Shown here one piece after another: positions 31,359-42,287 of a stretch of DNA of 64,000 nucleotides. The notes beneath the pieces are model-generated. The model did not search any database. It worked only from the letters and a program-made list of their open reading frames with translations, and was not told where the DNA came from. Made by a program: the position numbers and the translations under genes. The DNA comes from Liopterus haemorrhoidalis. Lineage: Eukaryota > Arthropoda > Insecta > Coleoptera > Dytiscidae. The stretch covers positions 41,020,924 to 41,084,923 of the forward strand of contig OZ020620.1 of assembly GCA_963971575.1 (NCBI GenBank). The letters run 5' to 3'. Numbering within the stretch: the stretch's first letter is position 1; every line of letters starts with the position of its first letter.

Positions 31359-31499
31359 TCGAATAATCACGACCTGCCGAAAGTTTGTAGGGATGAAACA
31401 ATACTTGTTTACTGATATCGCAGTATATACACACACTGGCAAATTCAAATGAACAGATTGAAAATTATTTTTTTTTAATTTTATTATATTGTAGTCTAT

Positions 31500-31752
31500 A
31501 TCCAGATAGCTTTGAATGCTCTACTAAACCGTAGGGAAAGATTGTATAGACGCCAAGGAGAACAAAATGCACCATTTTATTTTGCTACTACTGTATATTA
31601 TGGTGGAGGTTTAATTATGGTGTGGGGTGGAATATGTTTGGGAGCTCGCACAGAGATAGTGGTGATTGATGGCGGAGCGTTAACTGCAGATAGGTACATC
31701 AGACATATTCTTCAAGAACATGTTGTACCTTTTGCCCCATATTTCGCAGAAA
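31500..31752 (+). pseudogene. Tc1-like transposase fragment
   Basis: Plus-strand residues LNRRERLYRRQGEQNA, YYGGGLIMVWGGICLGARTE, VVIDGGALTADRYIRHILQE and HVVPFAP match the region between the first Asp and second Asp of Tc1-like DD34E transposases. It stops abruptly at 31752, where an oppositely oriented mariner begins. Both catalytic Asp blocks are outside the fragment. Confidence 0.85.
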
Positions 31753-32285
31753 ATTTGCATGTGGAACCCATCTGCCGACTTTCTCATCTCTCGTAGGCGA
31801 TTGGAAACAGCTTGTTGACTAACGCCTAACTGGTCTGCTAGTTGTTTTTGTGATTGACTATCGTCTTCCTGTAGCAATGTTTCCAATTTTGTATCTTCAT
31901 ATTGTTTTGGAGGTTTTCCATGTTCTTTGTCTGTAAGATCAAAGTCACCACTTTTGAAACTCCGAAACCATCGTTCACACGTATTTTGCGATGGAGCATA
32001 TTCACCATAAGCTTCTCGAAGCAGTCGGTATGATTCAGCAGCAGTTTTTTTCAAATAAAAACAAAACAGTAGTACTGTCCGCGAATGCTCTTTATTTGGC
32101 ACAAAATTTGACATTTTTAACACAGTAAAACAAAACTTTATGATCACTTTTCAAATTATAACCTATACGCATTTGACACTTAATGATAACTTAACAAAAC
32201 GCCATATGTGTTGAAACTTTGAATTATACACTCTGTTTGCGTGGCAAGTTTCAAAAAAATCCGCATTTCATACTTGTAGACCTGG
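31753..32285 (-). pseudogene. mariner N-terminal fragment with 5' TIR
   Basis: The minus strand from the TIR CCAGGTCTACAAGTATGAAA (ending 32285, next to TA) encodes the complete DNA-binding region: MSNFVPNKEHSRTVLLFCFY, LREAYGEYAPSQNTCERWF, FRSFKSGDFDLTDKEHGKP and SQKQLADQLGVSQQAVSNRL. The catalytic domain is absent. Same family as the 42288-43553 copy. The HTH frame is intact although the element is cut at 31753. Confidence 0.9.
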
Positions 32286-32287
32286 TA

Positions 32288-33031
32288 TTAAAGAACATGG
32301 CCAAATGCATTTAGATAAACAAGATGGCGTTAAGCTGTTTTTACTGATCCACGGATATCAGCTTCCTATCCAAAACTCATTATTTTATTGTTGTGAACGT
32401 AGGTAATATGCCATCCGAAGTAATATCCAAGCTTAACAATCGAGTTTGCAGTTTCCTGCATTTAGCCATTTCGCGAAAACATTGTTGGGGATTACGATGT
32501 TAATAATGTAAAATATTATTGTATTGTTTAAAGTGACATTTGTTCAACACACATTAACAAAACTAATTACGCTTAATTACTTGTGTTTAATTACTTTAGT
32601 AGTTACTAGTTACATAATTGGTAATGTTTAATCATTATTATCGTTTTGATCCCGAGGTTAACCACTGTTAAAGAAAATTCAAAGACTAGAACAAATTGTT
32701 GTAATGCAGAAATTTTAATAAATAACACTGGTCTAAACAAAACTTTTGCTGACTTACATCTAAAACTTGTTTCTTACTAATTTGGTGCTGCTGAACTCAA
32801 ATATCACATCAGATTTTTGATCTACAACAAATACATATTTTCGGCCAAATAATGCTTCTATCGTTTAATTTTAGACGTCGATACTGTAATTGGTATAAAT
32901 TTGGCGAACAATAAGGACTAAATAATTATAAAATATTCTTAAAATTTTATTTATACTGAAAGAAAGAAAATGAGAACAGTTTTAATTACATTTTAATGCA
33001 TTGGAGTGTTAAAATAAAAATAAAAAATAAT
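32288..33031. other. No recognisable feature
   Basis: AT-rich sequence downstream (on the minus strand) of the spliced exon; may include its 3' UTR. No poly(A) signal stands out. Confidence 0.45.
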
Positions 33032-33699
33032 TTAAGGATTAAATGGTCGTTTGTAAGATCTTCTGGAGTGCACCATTCCCGATAAGTCTCTTTTAATACT
33101 CCAACAGTAGTCAGCCATCATGTGAGTATCCCACTTTCCTTGATAACGTCTCTCCATCTCTTTTAAATCCTGACGGAAACGTTCATCCTGTTCATCACTA
33201 ACATCTCCAAGATCGACAGGAAATTTTTCAAGATAACTGTTTAAAAAATGAAGTTTCACGCTCATGTTGCACCCCAGATGATGATAATTTTGCAATCAAA
33301 TTTTCAACGACATCCACATAGTTTTCGGCTTTTTTATTTCCAAGAAAATTTTTGATAATCGCCACGAAAGACTGCCATGCATTCTTCTCCATATCATCCA
33401 TATGTACAATGAAATATGGATCATTCACTAATTTTCTAATTTGTGGTCCGTCAAAAATGCCAGCTTTTAGCTTCTCATTACTGAGACTTTGAAATGTTTC
33501 AGATATATATTTGAAACAGTCACCATCTTTGTTCAACGTTTTTACAAACTGCTTCATTACACCCAGTTTAATATGAAGAAGGGGGCAAATGATTTTTGTT
33601 CGCTCCACCAAAGGTTCGTGTATTATGTTTGGGTCTCCAACATTTAAATCCATGATAATTCTCTTCGGCCAATTTTTCGTCCAATGCTTATCTCTCGAT
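33032..33699 (-). pseudogene. Terminal exon of an uncharacterised multicopy arthropod protein, frameshifted
   Basis: A splice acceptor TTTTTTTCACCTTTTCAG precedes the exon start at 33699. The exon encodes SRDKHWTKNWPKRII, IIHEPLVERTKIICPLLHIK, LGVMKQFVKTLNKDGDCFKY, GIFDGPQIRKL and NFLGNKKAENY. After a one-base frame change near 33285 it continues LGCNMSVKLHFLNSYLEKFP, VSDEQDERFRQDLKEMERRY and QGKWDTHMMADYCW to a stop at 33032. These blocks are diagnostic of a large uncharacterised family seen in many copies in aphids, other arthropods and Hydra, probably transposon-derived; its function is unknown. The acceptor falls where the family has CEWDSR. The frameshift suggests a decayed copy or an assembly error. 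Confidence 0.75.
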
Positions 33700-34743
33700 C
33701 TGAAAAGGTGAAAAAAATAAAAATATGATAGAACAAAAATTTGACGTGATTTAGTTATTTCATTCTCAAATTCACACATGTAATTAAACTTTAAATTTTA
33801 ATATATTATAAAGTGTCGTAGGAGAATGTTATCATGTGATGAGATAAATATACACTCAGTATTACGTCCTAATGACGGTTTATGCAGTACTCAATACCTG
33901 TTACTGACATTTAGTATTGACACAAATAGAAAAGTTAGTCAATAGTATTGTGACGAAAATCAAAAGCGATGTTACACTCATAGCTATCATTACTGTAATA
34001 TTAAATTCATGAATCAAATATTTTAGTTAAAATGTTCAAAATTCAATATTAATTAATTAAATGAATTCACTAAATTGCAATGAATTTACTAAATAGATTA
34101 TTTTTCTGAAAATTGTTATTGTGAAATTGTAAATTACAGAGTGTAGCGGAAATTTAATTATGCTTTATTTTTAAAAATTTTCTGTCTAAATTACATTTTA
34201 ATTTGTATCACAAAAAATAGCTTCATACACTGGTTATTTTTTGGAAATATTTTTGTTTTAATATTTCTAAAAATAAAGGGTGACAGGTGGGTGCTCATTA
34301 TCATATATTTCAGGGTTTAGTAGGTATTTAGGAAGGGTATTTTTATTTTAAATTGTTTAATTGATGTTATTTCATGTTTATAGTATACTAGCTGGAGTAT
34401 TCGTACTTGGAGTTTTCCTTTATTCCTAGGTGAAACAAGTTAAATAAAAATTAAAATTGATTAAAAAAGAAAACTTCAATTAAAAACACTAGGATGGTTT
34501 CACTAATATTGTTACGTGGGTGGTTTGATTGAAAGGCAACTCAACTATACAATTTATTAAAATATATCACCTTTACAATGTTTTACTGTTATCAATGTAA
34601 TTGTATGAATCTGTCCATGGAGTTGGGAAAGTCTTCGGTCCATCCCGTGTTTGCCAGGATCGGCTTGGACCTATCTCCGAGGCGGGGGCTACCCATCAGG
34701 GAGTGGAGGAGCCTGGAGAAGCCTTATCCAACTCACATGGTAC
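33700..34743. other. Upstream intron or intergenic sequence, unassigned
   Basis: If the exon at 33032-33699 is real this is intronic. No upstream exon of the family was found. A weak match to the family A 3' inverted repeat (TTTCAGGGTTTAGTAGGTAT) lies near 34310. A GC-richer block at 34620-34740 has open frames in two phases, without a recognisable domain. Confidence 0.4.
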
Positions 34744-34905
34744 TAGGGATGGGAAAAAAACATCAATGTATCGAAAACATCGATGTTTGTTTTAAAAACA
34801 TCGATGTTTGTTTTAAAAACATCGATGTTTTTACCATCGATGGTCAGCTGGCGATAGTATCGATAAAACATCGATGTCTACTACCGATGTCGATGTTTAA
34901 ACTTT
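34744..34905. mobile_element. hAT-like end with ACATCGATGT palindromes
   Basis: TAGGGATGGGAAAAAAACAT is followed by four or more AAACATCGATGTTTG palindromes spaced about 22 bases apart, the usual layout of hAT subterminal binding sites. A possible partner end (GATTTCCCATCCC) lies at 43601-43613, but flanking duplications do not match. Confidence 0.5.
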
Positions 34906-35379
34906 GAAATTCAGAAACTGCCGCTAGAGGCGCTGGAATCTTAAAAATTTAATTTTTATTAAAATTAGTACACAAAATATAAGCGCCATCTATTGTGATA
35001 TAACAATACTAATAGTGTTAGTTCTTATTCTTCTTAGCAGTTAGCAGAACACGAAAAAATAAGAAGAAACTTCTAACTTTTGCAAACAATGCGAACAACC
35101 AACGACGCCAACACACTTTTTCTTTTTGAGTCTTGTTGACACTTTCCCAGTTGTTATTCCTCCAATCCCTGGATTTTTGTAAGTTGTCATTAGCTATTTT
35201 TTATATATTGAAGTTGGCTTTTCCTGAACAAAATTATCAAAAGCTTCAATTAATCGGTAAAAGTAACTAGAATTGAAAATCTAGTTCCGCCTAAACCAAA
35301 GGAACATCATATATACTGCGTATAGAAGTATAATTGGGTTTTCTGTCATAAGTCTCTGTATGCCTATTTTGTAGAATAG
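34906..35379. other. No recognisable feature
   Basis: AT-rich sequence between a hAT-like end and a LINE remnant, probably including the LINE 3' UTR on its right side. Confidence 0.4.
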
Positions 35380-36460
35380 GGTCATACGCGGGATGATCTG
35401 GCTTGGCACTTAGTGCAGCCATATATCGCAGGGATAGAAACAATCAGTTCGCCTGCTTCACACAGCAGGCTTGGTATTGGGCTGGTGCGGAATGCACCTG
35501 TGGCCAATCTAACCCCAGTATGATATACAGTATCATGAATTCGTATCTCTCGGTGTTTAGCTGACCCATAAGCTAAACATCCATAGTCCAGCTTAGAGCA
35601 CACTAGAGAACGGTATAAACGTAACATGACAGTGCGGTCTGCATTCAATGTCTTGTGACTGAGGACCCGCAACAAATTGAGCGACTTTTGACATTTTTTC
35701 CTGACGGACAAACAGTGTGCCCGCCAAGTATGACGAGAGTCAAAAACGAGATCCAGAAATCTGGTAGTATCGGTAAAAGGTAACTATGCTCCATTTAGTG
35801 TGAGTGTAGGGTTGGGATGGACACCCCTTTTCCTACAAAAATGGACACACATAGTTTTTCTGGAGAATTTAAAGCCATTTTCGGTTGCTCATGTATCTAG
35901 ATGATTGATAGTCAACTGAAGCTGACGTGCGATTGTATTAGTCTTTACAAAGGCGACAAGGATATCAATGTTGTCGACAAATATCGATCTCCATATAGGT
36001 AATACATGGAGCTGCACCGTTAATGACAATCAAAAATAGCGTAACGCTCAGGATGGAGCCCTGTGGGTCCCCATTGTCCAGTGCGAACATTTGTGACAAG
36101 GTATTTCCGATCCGCACTCTGAGGCGTCGGTTCGATATGATGTCGAACATCAAGCGTCCCCGGAGACCCCAGGGATGCAGAGTACGGAGAATACCATATA
36201 TACATGCAGGGTCATAGGCTTTCTCAATATCGAAAAACACAGCTATCAGGGTGTTTTCAACGAAAGCATTCCTGATAGCTGTCTCTAGTCTGACCAGATG
36301 ATCTGCTGTTGAGCGGTAACGGCGAAAGCCGCACTGTGTGATGGCCAGCAAGCCGTTTGATTCTAAAAACCAAATCAGACGCTTGCTGATCATTCGATGC
36401 AAGAGTTTGCAGAGACAACTGGTCAGTGATATAGGTCTATAGCTAGAGGGCAAGTGTTCA
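35380..36460 (-). pseudogene. I-like LINE reverse transcriptase remnant
   Basis: The minus strand gives SSYRPISLTSCLCKLLHRMI, ESNGLLAITQCGFRRYRSTA, DHLVRLETAIRNAFVE, VFFDIEKAYDPACIYGILRT and GDPQGSILSVTLFLIVING, then frameshifts. Farther on, LLRVLSHKTLNADRTVMLRL, YRSLVCSKLDYGCLAYGSAK and ATGAFRTSPIPSLLCEAGEL follow. These blocks are typical of the I/Nimb group. The YADD motif region and several stretches are lost. The endonuclease is missing through 5' truncation near 36460. Confidence 0.87.
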
Positions 36461-36572
36461 CAAGTGTGAGGAACTGTTCACTTTAGTGGATGGTTCGTTT
36501 AATGGAGTATTACATAACCAAGCGCCTACTTTAATACGTTATGTTCTATACTACATCTATAGATTACAATTA

Positions 36573-37263
36573 CGAGGGCTATTCGGAAAATAACCTCCAT
36601 TGTTGTGTAGCATGAGTAGTAGGCGGTGGAGCGCCGCCATTGGTACAGCGGCGCGAGCAGTGATTCACTAAGCTTCCACCTGCGCAAGGGGGAGCGTCGT
36701 ACTGCCGAGTGTTCGCTTGTTATAACCTCAAAACATGAGTGCGGAAACAGAATATCCCGACAAATGTTAGAGAGAACCGTCGGTTTACGATCTCCAAACA
36801 TATCGAAAAATTTCCTCAAGTTTCTTGGATTGTTTTGTACGAGATAGTCACCGAAAAATTAGGCTACCGGAAGTTTTGTGCTCGTTGGGTAGCAAAACTG
36901 CTGACCGAGATCCACAAAACCAAACGAATGGGTTCCGCCCTGGACTTTCTTCTAGACTTGGCTCCAAGTGATTTCCACCTGTTCAACCACATGAAGACCG
37001 GCTTGGGTCCCAGCGCTTCACTAATAATGAAGATTTCCAAAACGCTGTGACACGTTGGCTTAATTTCTCTGGCGGCGGCAGAGTTCTATGAAGAAGGAAT
37101 TTCAAAGCTGGTTAAACGCAATGACAAGTGCTTAAATTTAAATGGCGACTGGGTGGAAAAATAAGGAAAATATGTAGTTTTAAGATGTATACTATTAACT
37201 ATTTGTATCTATGCTGGTTTTATTTTTATAGCCAAACGGAGGTTACTTTTCGAATAGCCCTCT
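36573..37263 (+). mobile_element. mariner-like element, internally deleted, TIRs intact
   Basis: TIRs CGAGGGCTATTCGGAAAATA (36573) and TTTTCGAATAGCCCTCT (ending 37263), flanked by TA on both sides. The transposase on the plus strand has FCARWVAKLLTEIHKTKRMG and SALDFL, then jumps to LDLAPSDFHLFNHMKTGLG. The deletion removes the first two catalytic Asps. A C-terminal EEGISKLVKRNDKCLNLNGD-like sequence follows out of frame. A typical deletion derivative. Confidence 0.88.
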
Positions 37264-38519
37264 TATTGTAACTTCAATTATCGTTATGTAAATACCATAA
37301 TCGTCCATTTATCTAAATGTAAATCGGTAAACGTCTTAATAAAAATAATGTTGAAATCGCTTTAATCAAGTATAATCATCGTTCCTTGTTTGAGCACATA
37401 AACGTTTATCTAATTTTCTCATCTGACAATTAACATAAACAAAGGTAATCAAATGACTGCCCACAACTCATGTAATGATGCGTCACGACACAATAGTGCG
37501 CACTTTACCCACATGTTACTCGCTCGGAAAAGCTCTAATTCTCTCCGATAATCTAAGAAATTATTACATGAACATATCTAGATATATGGAGCAGATTTAT
37601 GTTCTGCGAACATGGACTGTCTAAGTGTGCAGTTACATTGGATGCGGAAACGTGCGATTTTTTGAACGCACGAGAACTGACAATAAAACAAACACTCGAA
37701 GTTCAATGAGCATGGTTACAGTACATGCGTACTAGCGTGCGGTAACTTGCGTTGACGCACAAACATCTTTGTTTTTTGATGCGTCCAGCAGGCCAAAAAT
37801 ATGAGTTTTGATCTAGACATTTTTTTACAAAATTAGAAGAAGAATAGAATTGTTAAAATGTGGTTGCATAACAATGAAGATTTTTTATTTATTTATTTCA
37901 TTATTTATCCGTTTATTTATTTATTTTGTTTTCTACATTTCTTTGGAGTTCTACAGAAACAAATAGGTTTGTTTCTGTCTGAAAAAATCAACAAAATATC
38001 CATTTTTGTCTATCTGTTTTTACCGTGATTCACGTAAAAATTATTATTCATCCAGATGAAAAAGTACTTTGGACAAGAATATTTGTTTTTTTATTCTAAA
38101 CAATTTTTGTCATACACATTTTTGCTGTTAACAATAAAGGAGATATTTCAAGATCTTTTGAAGTTTCCGTAACTCCCCAAATATTTATCTAAAAATGCAT
38201 AGAACAACAATAATTTGTTTTATTACTATAAATAATGTTGTTTTATATCTTAATGCTGTTCAGTAACTGAGATATTTAAAATAAAATAATTTAATTTGAA
38301 TTAGACCGCACGCAAGTCGCACGTATGTACTGAAACCATCCATCCCCAGAATCAGGATAAGAATGTTCAGGGTAAACGCTCGTTATCGCACGCACGGATA
38401 CAGTGTAACCCTAGCCTAATGCGTGACACGCTTGAATACGCTAACTGGTGGCCAAAATATTGTACTAAATACTGCAGTACAGTTTGAACTTATTAGGGAT
38501 ATTTTAGTGTTGAATTTTT
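37264..38519. other. Mostly unassigned; possible TIR element 37629-38410
   Basis: CAGTTACATTGGATGCGG (37630) and GTATCC..ACACTGTAACCCTAG inverted (ending about 38414) resemble each other, and GTGCG/CGCAC motifs are enriched near both. No target duplication is convincing. The rest has no recognisable content. Confidence 0.35.
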
Positions 38520-40140
38520 GTTATACAGGGTGTTTACGGTCTTCTTATTTCATTTTTAATGGGTGATAATTCAATTCAAATTATTGAGATAGGGACCTGC
38601 GGTTGGAATTTTAGAAATCCCGAGGTGCTAAAGGGTTTTGGGAAATATTATAAGGCACCCAAAAAATTTATTTGTGTAATTTCTGTTGTTGAATTTTAAA
38701 AAAATACTAACTTAAAAACAACAAAATATAAGGACCTACGGTTTCAATTTTTGAAATCTACAGACTTTTTTCTACCTAGATTAAAAATAGAACCCTTTTT
38801 AGTTAACGCCTTTTTGATCCGTGTAGCTTTGAAAATTTGTAAATATTTTTTTTTCGAAAAACCGTTTCTCAAAATCTACATGAGAGAAAGACCTGCGGTT
38901 GAAATTTTTGAAGTCCTGAGGTCCTAAAAGGCCTTAGGACTCATTCTGAAGACACTTCCAGACACTTTTTTTTGTGATTTTTATTTGTCAATTTTTTTTT
39001 ATATTTCAAAAAATTCATAAATGAAAAAAAACTTAAAAATGAAACTTCTATAACGTCATATTAAAATTTGTCATAATTTTAAAATACGGAAAACGAATAA
39101 GGCCTCAAATTTTTTCTAGACTAAATAAACCACGGAGAATACAAAAATTTCAACCGCAGGTCGCTATAACTGTTTTTGAATTGTGTTTTTTTTTTTTTAA
39201 TTCAGAATTTTCACAAATAATGTAAATTATGCCATTAAAAAAAAATGTCGTAATCACCAACCGCGTTAAACGATTAAGGGGGGGGGGGGTATGGTCAGAG
39301 CAGCACATTTTATATCCATTTTCAAGATTTTTTTTTAGAAAACTGTTAATAGTAACTTGATTGGGATAATACCTACAGTAAAGAACAACCTTTGAAGAGT
39401 ATCCAAAAAAATTTTTATTGAAAAATATCGAAAATTAAGCTCGTGACATGAATTTGAAATTTTCGTTTAAGACAAAGAGTTGATTTGCGGTGAGACACAT
39501 AACTAATGACTGGATCATCTAAAACAAAAAAACCAAAAATATTTCGTTAGTTTATGAGTTTCTTGAGGTAACGCTGTCGAGTTTTTTCAAATATCTAGAT
39601 TATTTAATTTTTGGTATAAGTTTGAAGTCAAAAAAACGAAAAAAACGGAAATTTTTTTTTCGAAATTTCTGTTTCCAGTTGTAAAAAATTCCATAAAAAA
39701 AAAGAAAGCAAGAAAAAAAAATATCTCGACAGCGTTACCTCAAGAAACTCATAAACTAACGAAATATTTTTGGTTTTTTTGTTTTAGATGATCCAGTCAT
39801 TAGTTATGTGTCTCACCGCAAATCAACTCTTTGTCTTGAACGAAAATTTCAAATTCATGTCACGAGCTTAATTTTCGATATTTTTCAATAAAAATTTTTT
39901 TGGATACTCTTCAAAGGTTGTTCTTTACTGTAGGTATTATCCCAATCAAGTTACTATTAACAGTTTTCTAAAAAAAATCTTGAAAATGGGTATAAAATGT
40001 GCTGCTCTGACCATACCCCCCCCCCCCCCCCCTAAAGCCCCAAATTTATTCTAGATTAAATAAAATACGAAAAAACCCAAAAATTCCAACCCTGAAATGT
40101 GTGAAAATTCATACTTCACATCAATTTTTTATAATATATA
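38520..40140. repeat. Unclassified repeat region with GACCTGCGGTTGAAATT motifs
   Basis: The motif GGACCTGCGGTTGGAATTTT occurs near 38591 and again, diverged, near 38730 and 38889, and inverted near 39148 (AAATTTCAACCGCAGGTC). AT-rich homopolymers lie between. It looks like an old repeat with internal duplications, interrupted by the long hairpin element at 39278-40032. A family A 3' end fragment (CCCTGAAATGTGTGAAAATT) is at 40092-40130. Confidence 0.5.
39278..40032. mobile_element. Long-TIR element forming a 750-bp hairpin
   Basis: Arms 39278-39581 and 39725-40032 are near-perfect inverted copies of about 305 bp around a 143-bp spacer. The ends are G/C homopolymers: GGGGGGGGGGTATGGTCAGA at left, mirrored by C-runs at right. 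TTAA (39274-39277) lies beside the left end; the right side has CTAAAG, so a TTAA duplication is possible but not shown. Non-coding. Confidence 0.85.
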
Positions 40141-40335
40141 ATTCTCTGATAAAATGGTTATCTTGAATCTATAAATTGGATATGAAATTATCAATAACTG
40201 ATAAAACAATCTATCCATATGTATAGGTATGCAACAAAATAACAAGCGAATTAGCACTTTTTTCATATTTGGAAACAGTGGGTTCCAAACTATTTTTCGC
40301 GCGCCTTTTTAAAATTTCACATGCATAGTTTAATG

Positions 40336-40976
40336 CAGTGTTTCCCAATCTTTTTCCCTCGTGGCACATTTTCCAAAGAAGAAAAATTTCGCGGCACACC
40401 TACGTAGTCATAGAAGAAGAAATTTATAACGCTAATTTTTTACCGACCGCCAACATATATAAGGGAGATATGGTGATCATACCGATTTTGACATTTCGAG
40501 ATTTAGATGGATCTCCACGAATTGAGGTCCCTACATAACGGTTTGACTATTTTTAGCATGATGTTTGTCTGTTTGACCGTCTGTCTGTCTGTCTGTCTGT
40601 CGATCTGTTGGTCCGCGTACACGTGCAGAGCAAATTCGGCCAAAAGGATTTTTATGAAACTTCATATTTAAGCTTGTGACATCAATGGCACGAATTGATC
40701 AACTTTTGGTAAAAGTCGGTAGAAATGGGAGTTTACTGGTGTCGGTTTTGCGAATATTTCACAACAAAGAAATAGTTCGAAAAAATTTATTGAACAAAAG
40801 TTGTTATCAAAACAATAACTAACAACATTTATTTGAGACATTTTTTGATAAAGCAGCATAAATGAAACAAGTACTTTGGGATAGCGGTCGGTCTTCTGGT
40901 GGCCACAGCTGATTTTTTTCTTTAAGATTTCGCGGCACACTTGGAAAATTTTGCGGCATACCCTTTGGAAACACTG
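40336..40976. mobile_element. hAT MITE hosting family B
   Basis: Ends CAGTGTTTCCCAATCTTT and CCCTTTGGAAACACTG; flanking 8-mers GTTTAATG (40328) and ATTTAATG (40977) match at 7 of 8. GCGGCACA(C) motifs occur near both ends. Related in design to the hAT at 19685 (GCGGAACC) and likewise hosting family B. Another similar left end (CAGTGGGTTCCAAACTATTT) lies at 40276. Confidence 0.85.
40436..40919 (+). mobile_element. Family B copy in hAT MITE
   Basis: Starts TTTTTTACCGACCGCCAACA, has a short GTCT tract (about 40575-40605), and ends with AGCGGTCGGTC, the GTGGCCAC palindrome, AGCTGATTT and T-run. The internal inverted repeat (ACCGACCGC / GCGGTCGGT) is visible. Non-coding. Confidence 0.87.
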
Positions 40977-40984
40977 ATTTAATG

Positions 40985-41344
40985 TAACACTAAATAAGGA
41001 ATACATACCCTAAGACAGTACTTTTTTTAATTTGTATTCTGTGGTGTTTCTGCAATAAATAAAATTAATTAGTATTTTAGAAATGCAAATTACGGTCTTA
41101 ATTATGTTTTTAACTTCTGCCAACCTTAATTGGCCATGCATTTATTATGAAAACAATAAATCTGCCAGTGGTGCCACATTAATTTTCCAAGAGTTTTTTG
41201 TTCCATTTCCTTGCCATCGCTAGGTCAGTAATTAACAATTTAAAGATGTGGGGATGCTTAATTATAACAATAAAGGAACAACGGTGGTAGTAGAACAACT
41301 ATTACTCGTAGTACAGGACTGATATGATGCATATGTAATATGTG
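40985..41344. other. No recognisable feature
   Basis: AT-rich sequence between the hAT MITE and a 5'-truncated mariner. Confidence 0.45.
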
Positions 41345-42217
41345 TGTGGTGAATGAATCTCGTGAAGGACGACGAAAATCGGTTGTGATTCCAAAAAAAA
41401 TCGATGCTGTGCGCAAAATGATTGAAGAAGATCAGCATGTGACTTACCGTGAGATAGAGGCATCCTTTGTCATATCGCAGACTGAAATACATTCGATTAT
41501 GCATGAACAGCTGTGAAAAAGATCTGTTCCCGATGGATTCCGCATAATTTGACCGAAGCTCAAAAAAAGTCTCGTGTTGATTGGTGTAAGGGAACGCTAA
41601 AAAAGTTCAACCTAGGCACTGCAAAGTCCGTATACAACATCATTACAGGTGACGAAACTTGGATTTATTCATATGAATCGGAAACTAAGCAACAATCCAC
41701 TGTTTGGGTCTTTCAAGACGAACCGAAACCCACAGAAGTTGTTCGTTCACGAAGCACTTCCAAGAAATCGATCGTTTGTTTCTTCGGCTGTACTGTACAT
41801 GTTGCAACCATTCCTTTAGAAAACCATAGTCATCGACAAAATCAGGAAAAACAACCACAAACGTCGCATCATTCTTCATAATGACTGATTATTTGAATGA
41901 GAAAAACATCGAATTAATGTCTCATTACCCGTATTCACCAGATTTATCCCCTAACGACTTTTTTTTGGTCCCCAATGTCAAACAAAAAATGCGTGGACAG
42001 CGATTTTCATCACCTCAAGAAGCTCTTAAAGCCTTCGAAAACCATGTTTTTGAGATATTAACTTCAGAGTGGAAAAAATATTTCGAGAATTAGTTTGGAC
42101 GCACGTAAAAGTGTATAAATCTTAAAGGTCAATATTTTGAAAAGCACTAAACCAGTTTGTTCCAAAAAAAAACGTTTTCTTTCTTAGTTTTTGTAAAATC
42201 TTAAAAGGTAGCCCTCG
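41345..42217 (+). pseudogene. mariner transposase, 5'-truncated, mutated
   Basis: From part of the DNA-binding domain (VNESREGRRKSVVIPKKIDA, HVTYREIEASF), the frame 41513-41881 covers WIPHNLTEAQKKSRVDWCKG, ITGDETWIYSYESETKQQ (first Asp intact), VWVFQDEPKPTEVVRS and KSIVCFFGC. A frame change follows. Frame 41881-42093 restarts at TDYLNEKNIELMSHY and keeps the third Asp in SPDLSPNDFFLVP. The segment with the second Asp (HDNASSHTA) is deleted at about 41880. The 3' TIR GGTAGCCCTCG ends at 42217. Same family as 19188-22693. Confidence 0.9.
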
Positions 42218-42287
42218 TAAAAATATTTTTACAGAATAATTGTTGTCATCGATGGTTTTTGTTCGATTTTTTTTCAATATCGATGTA

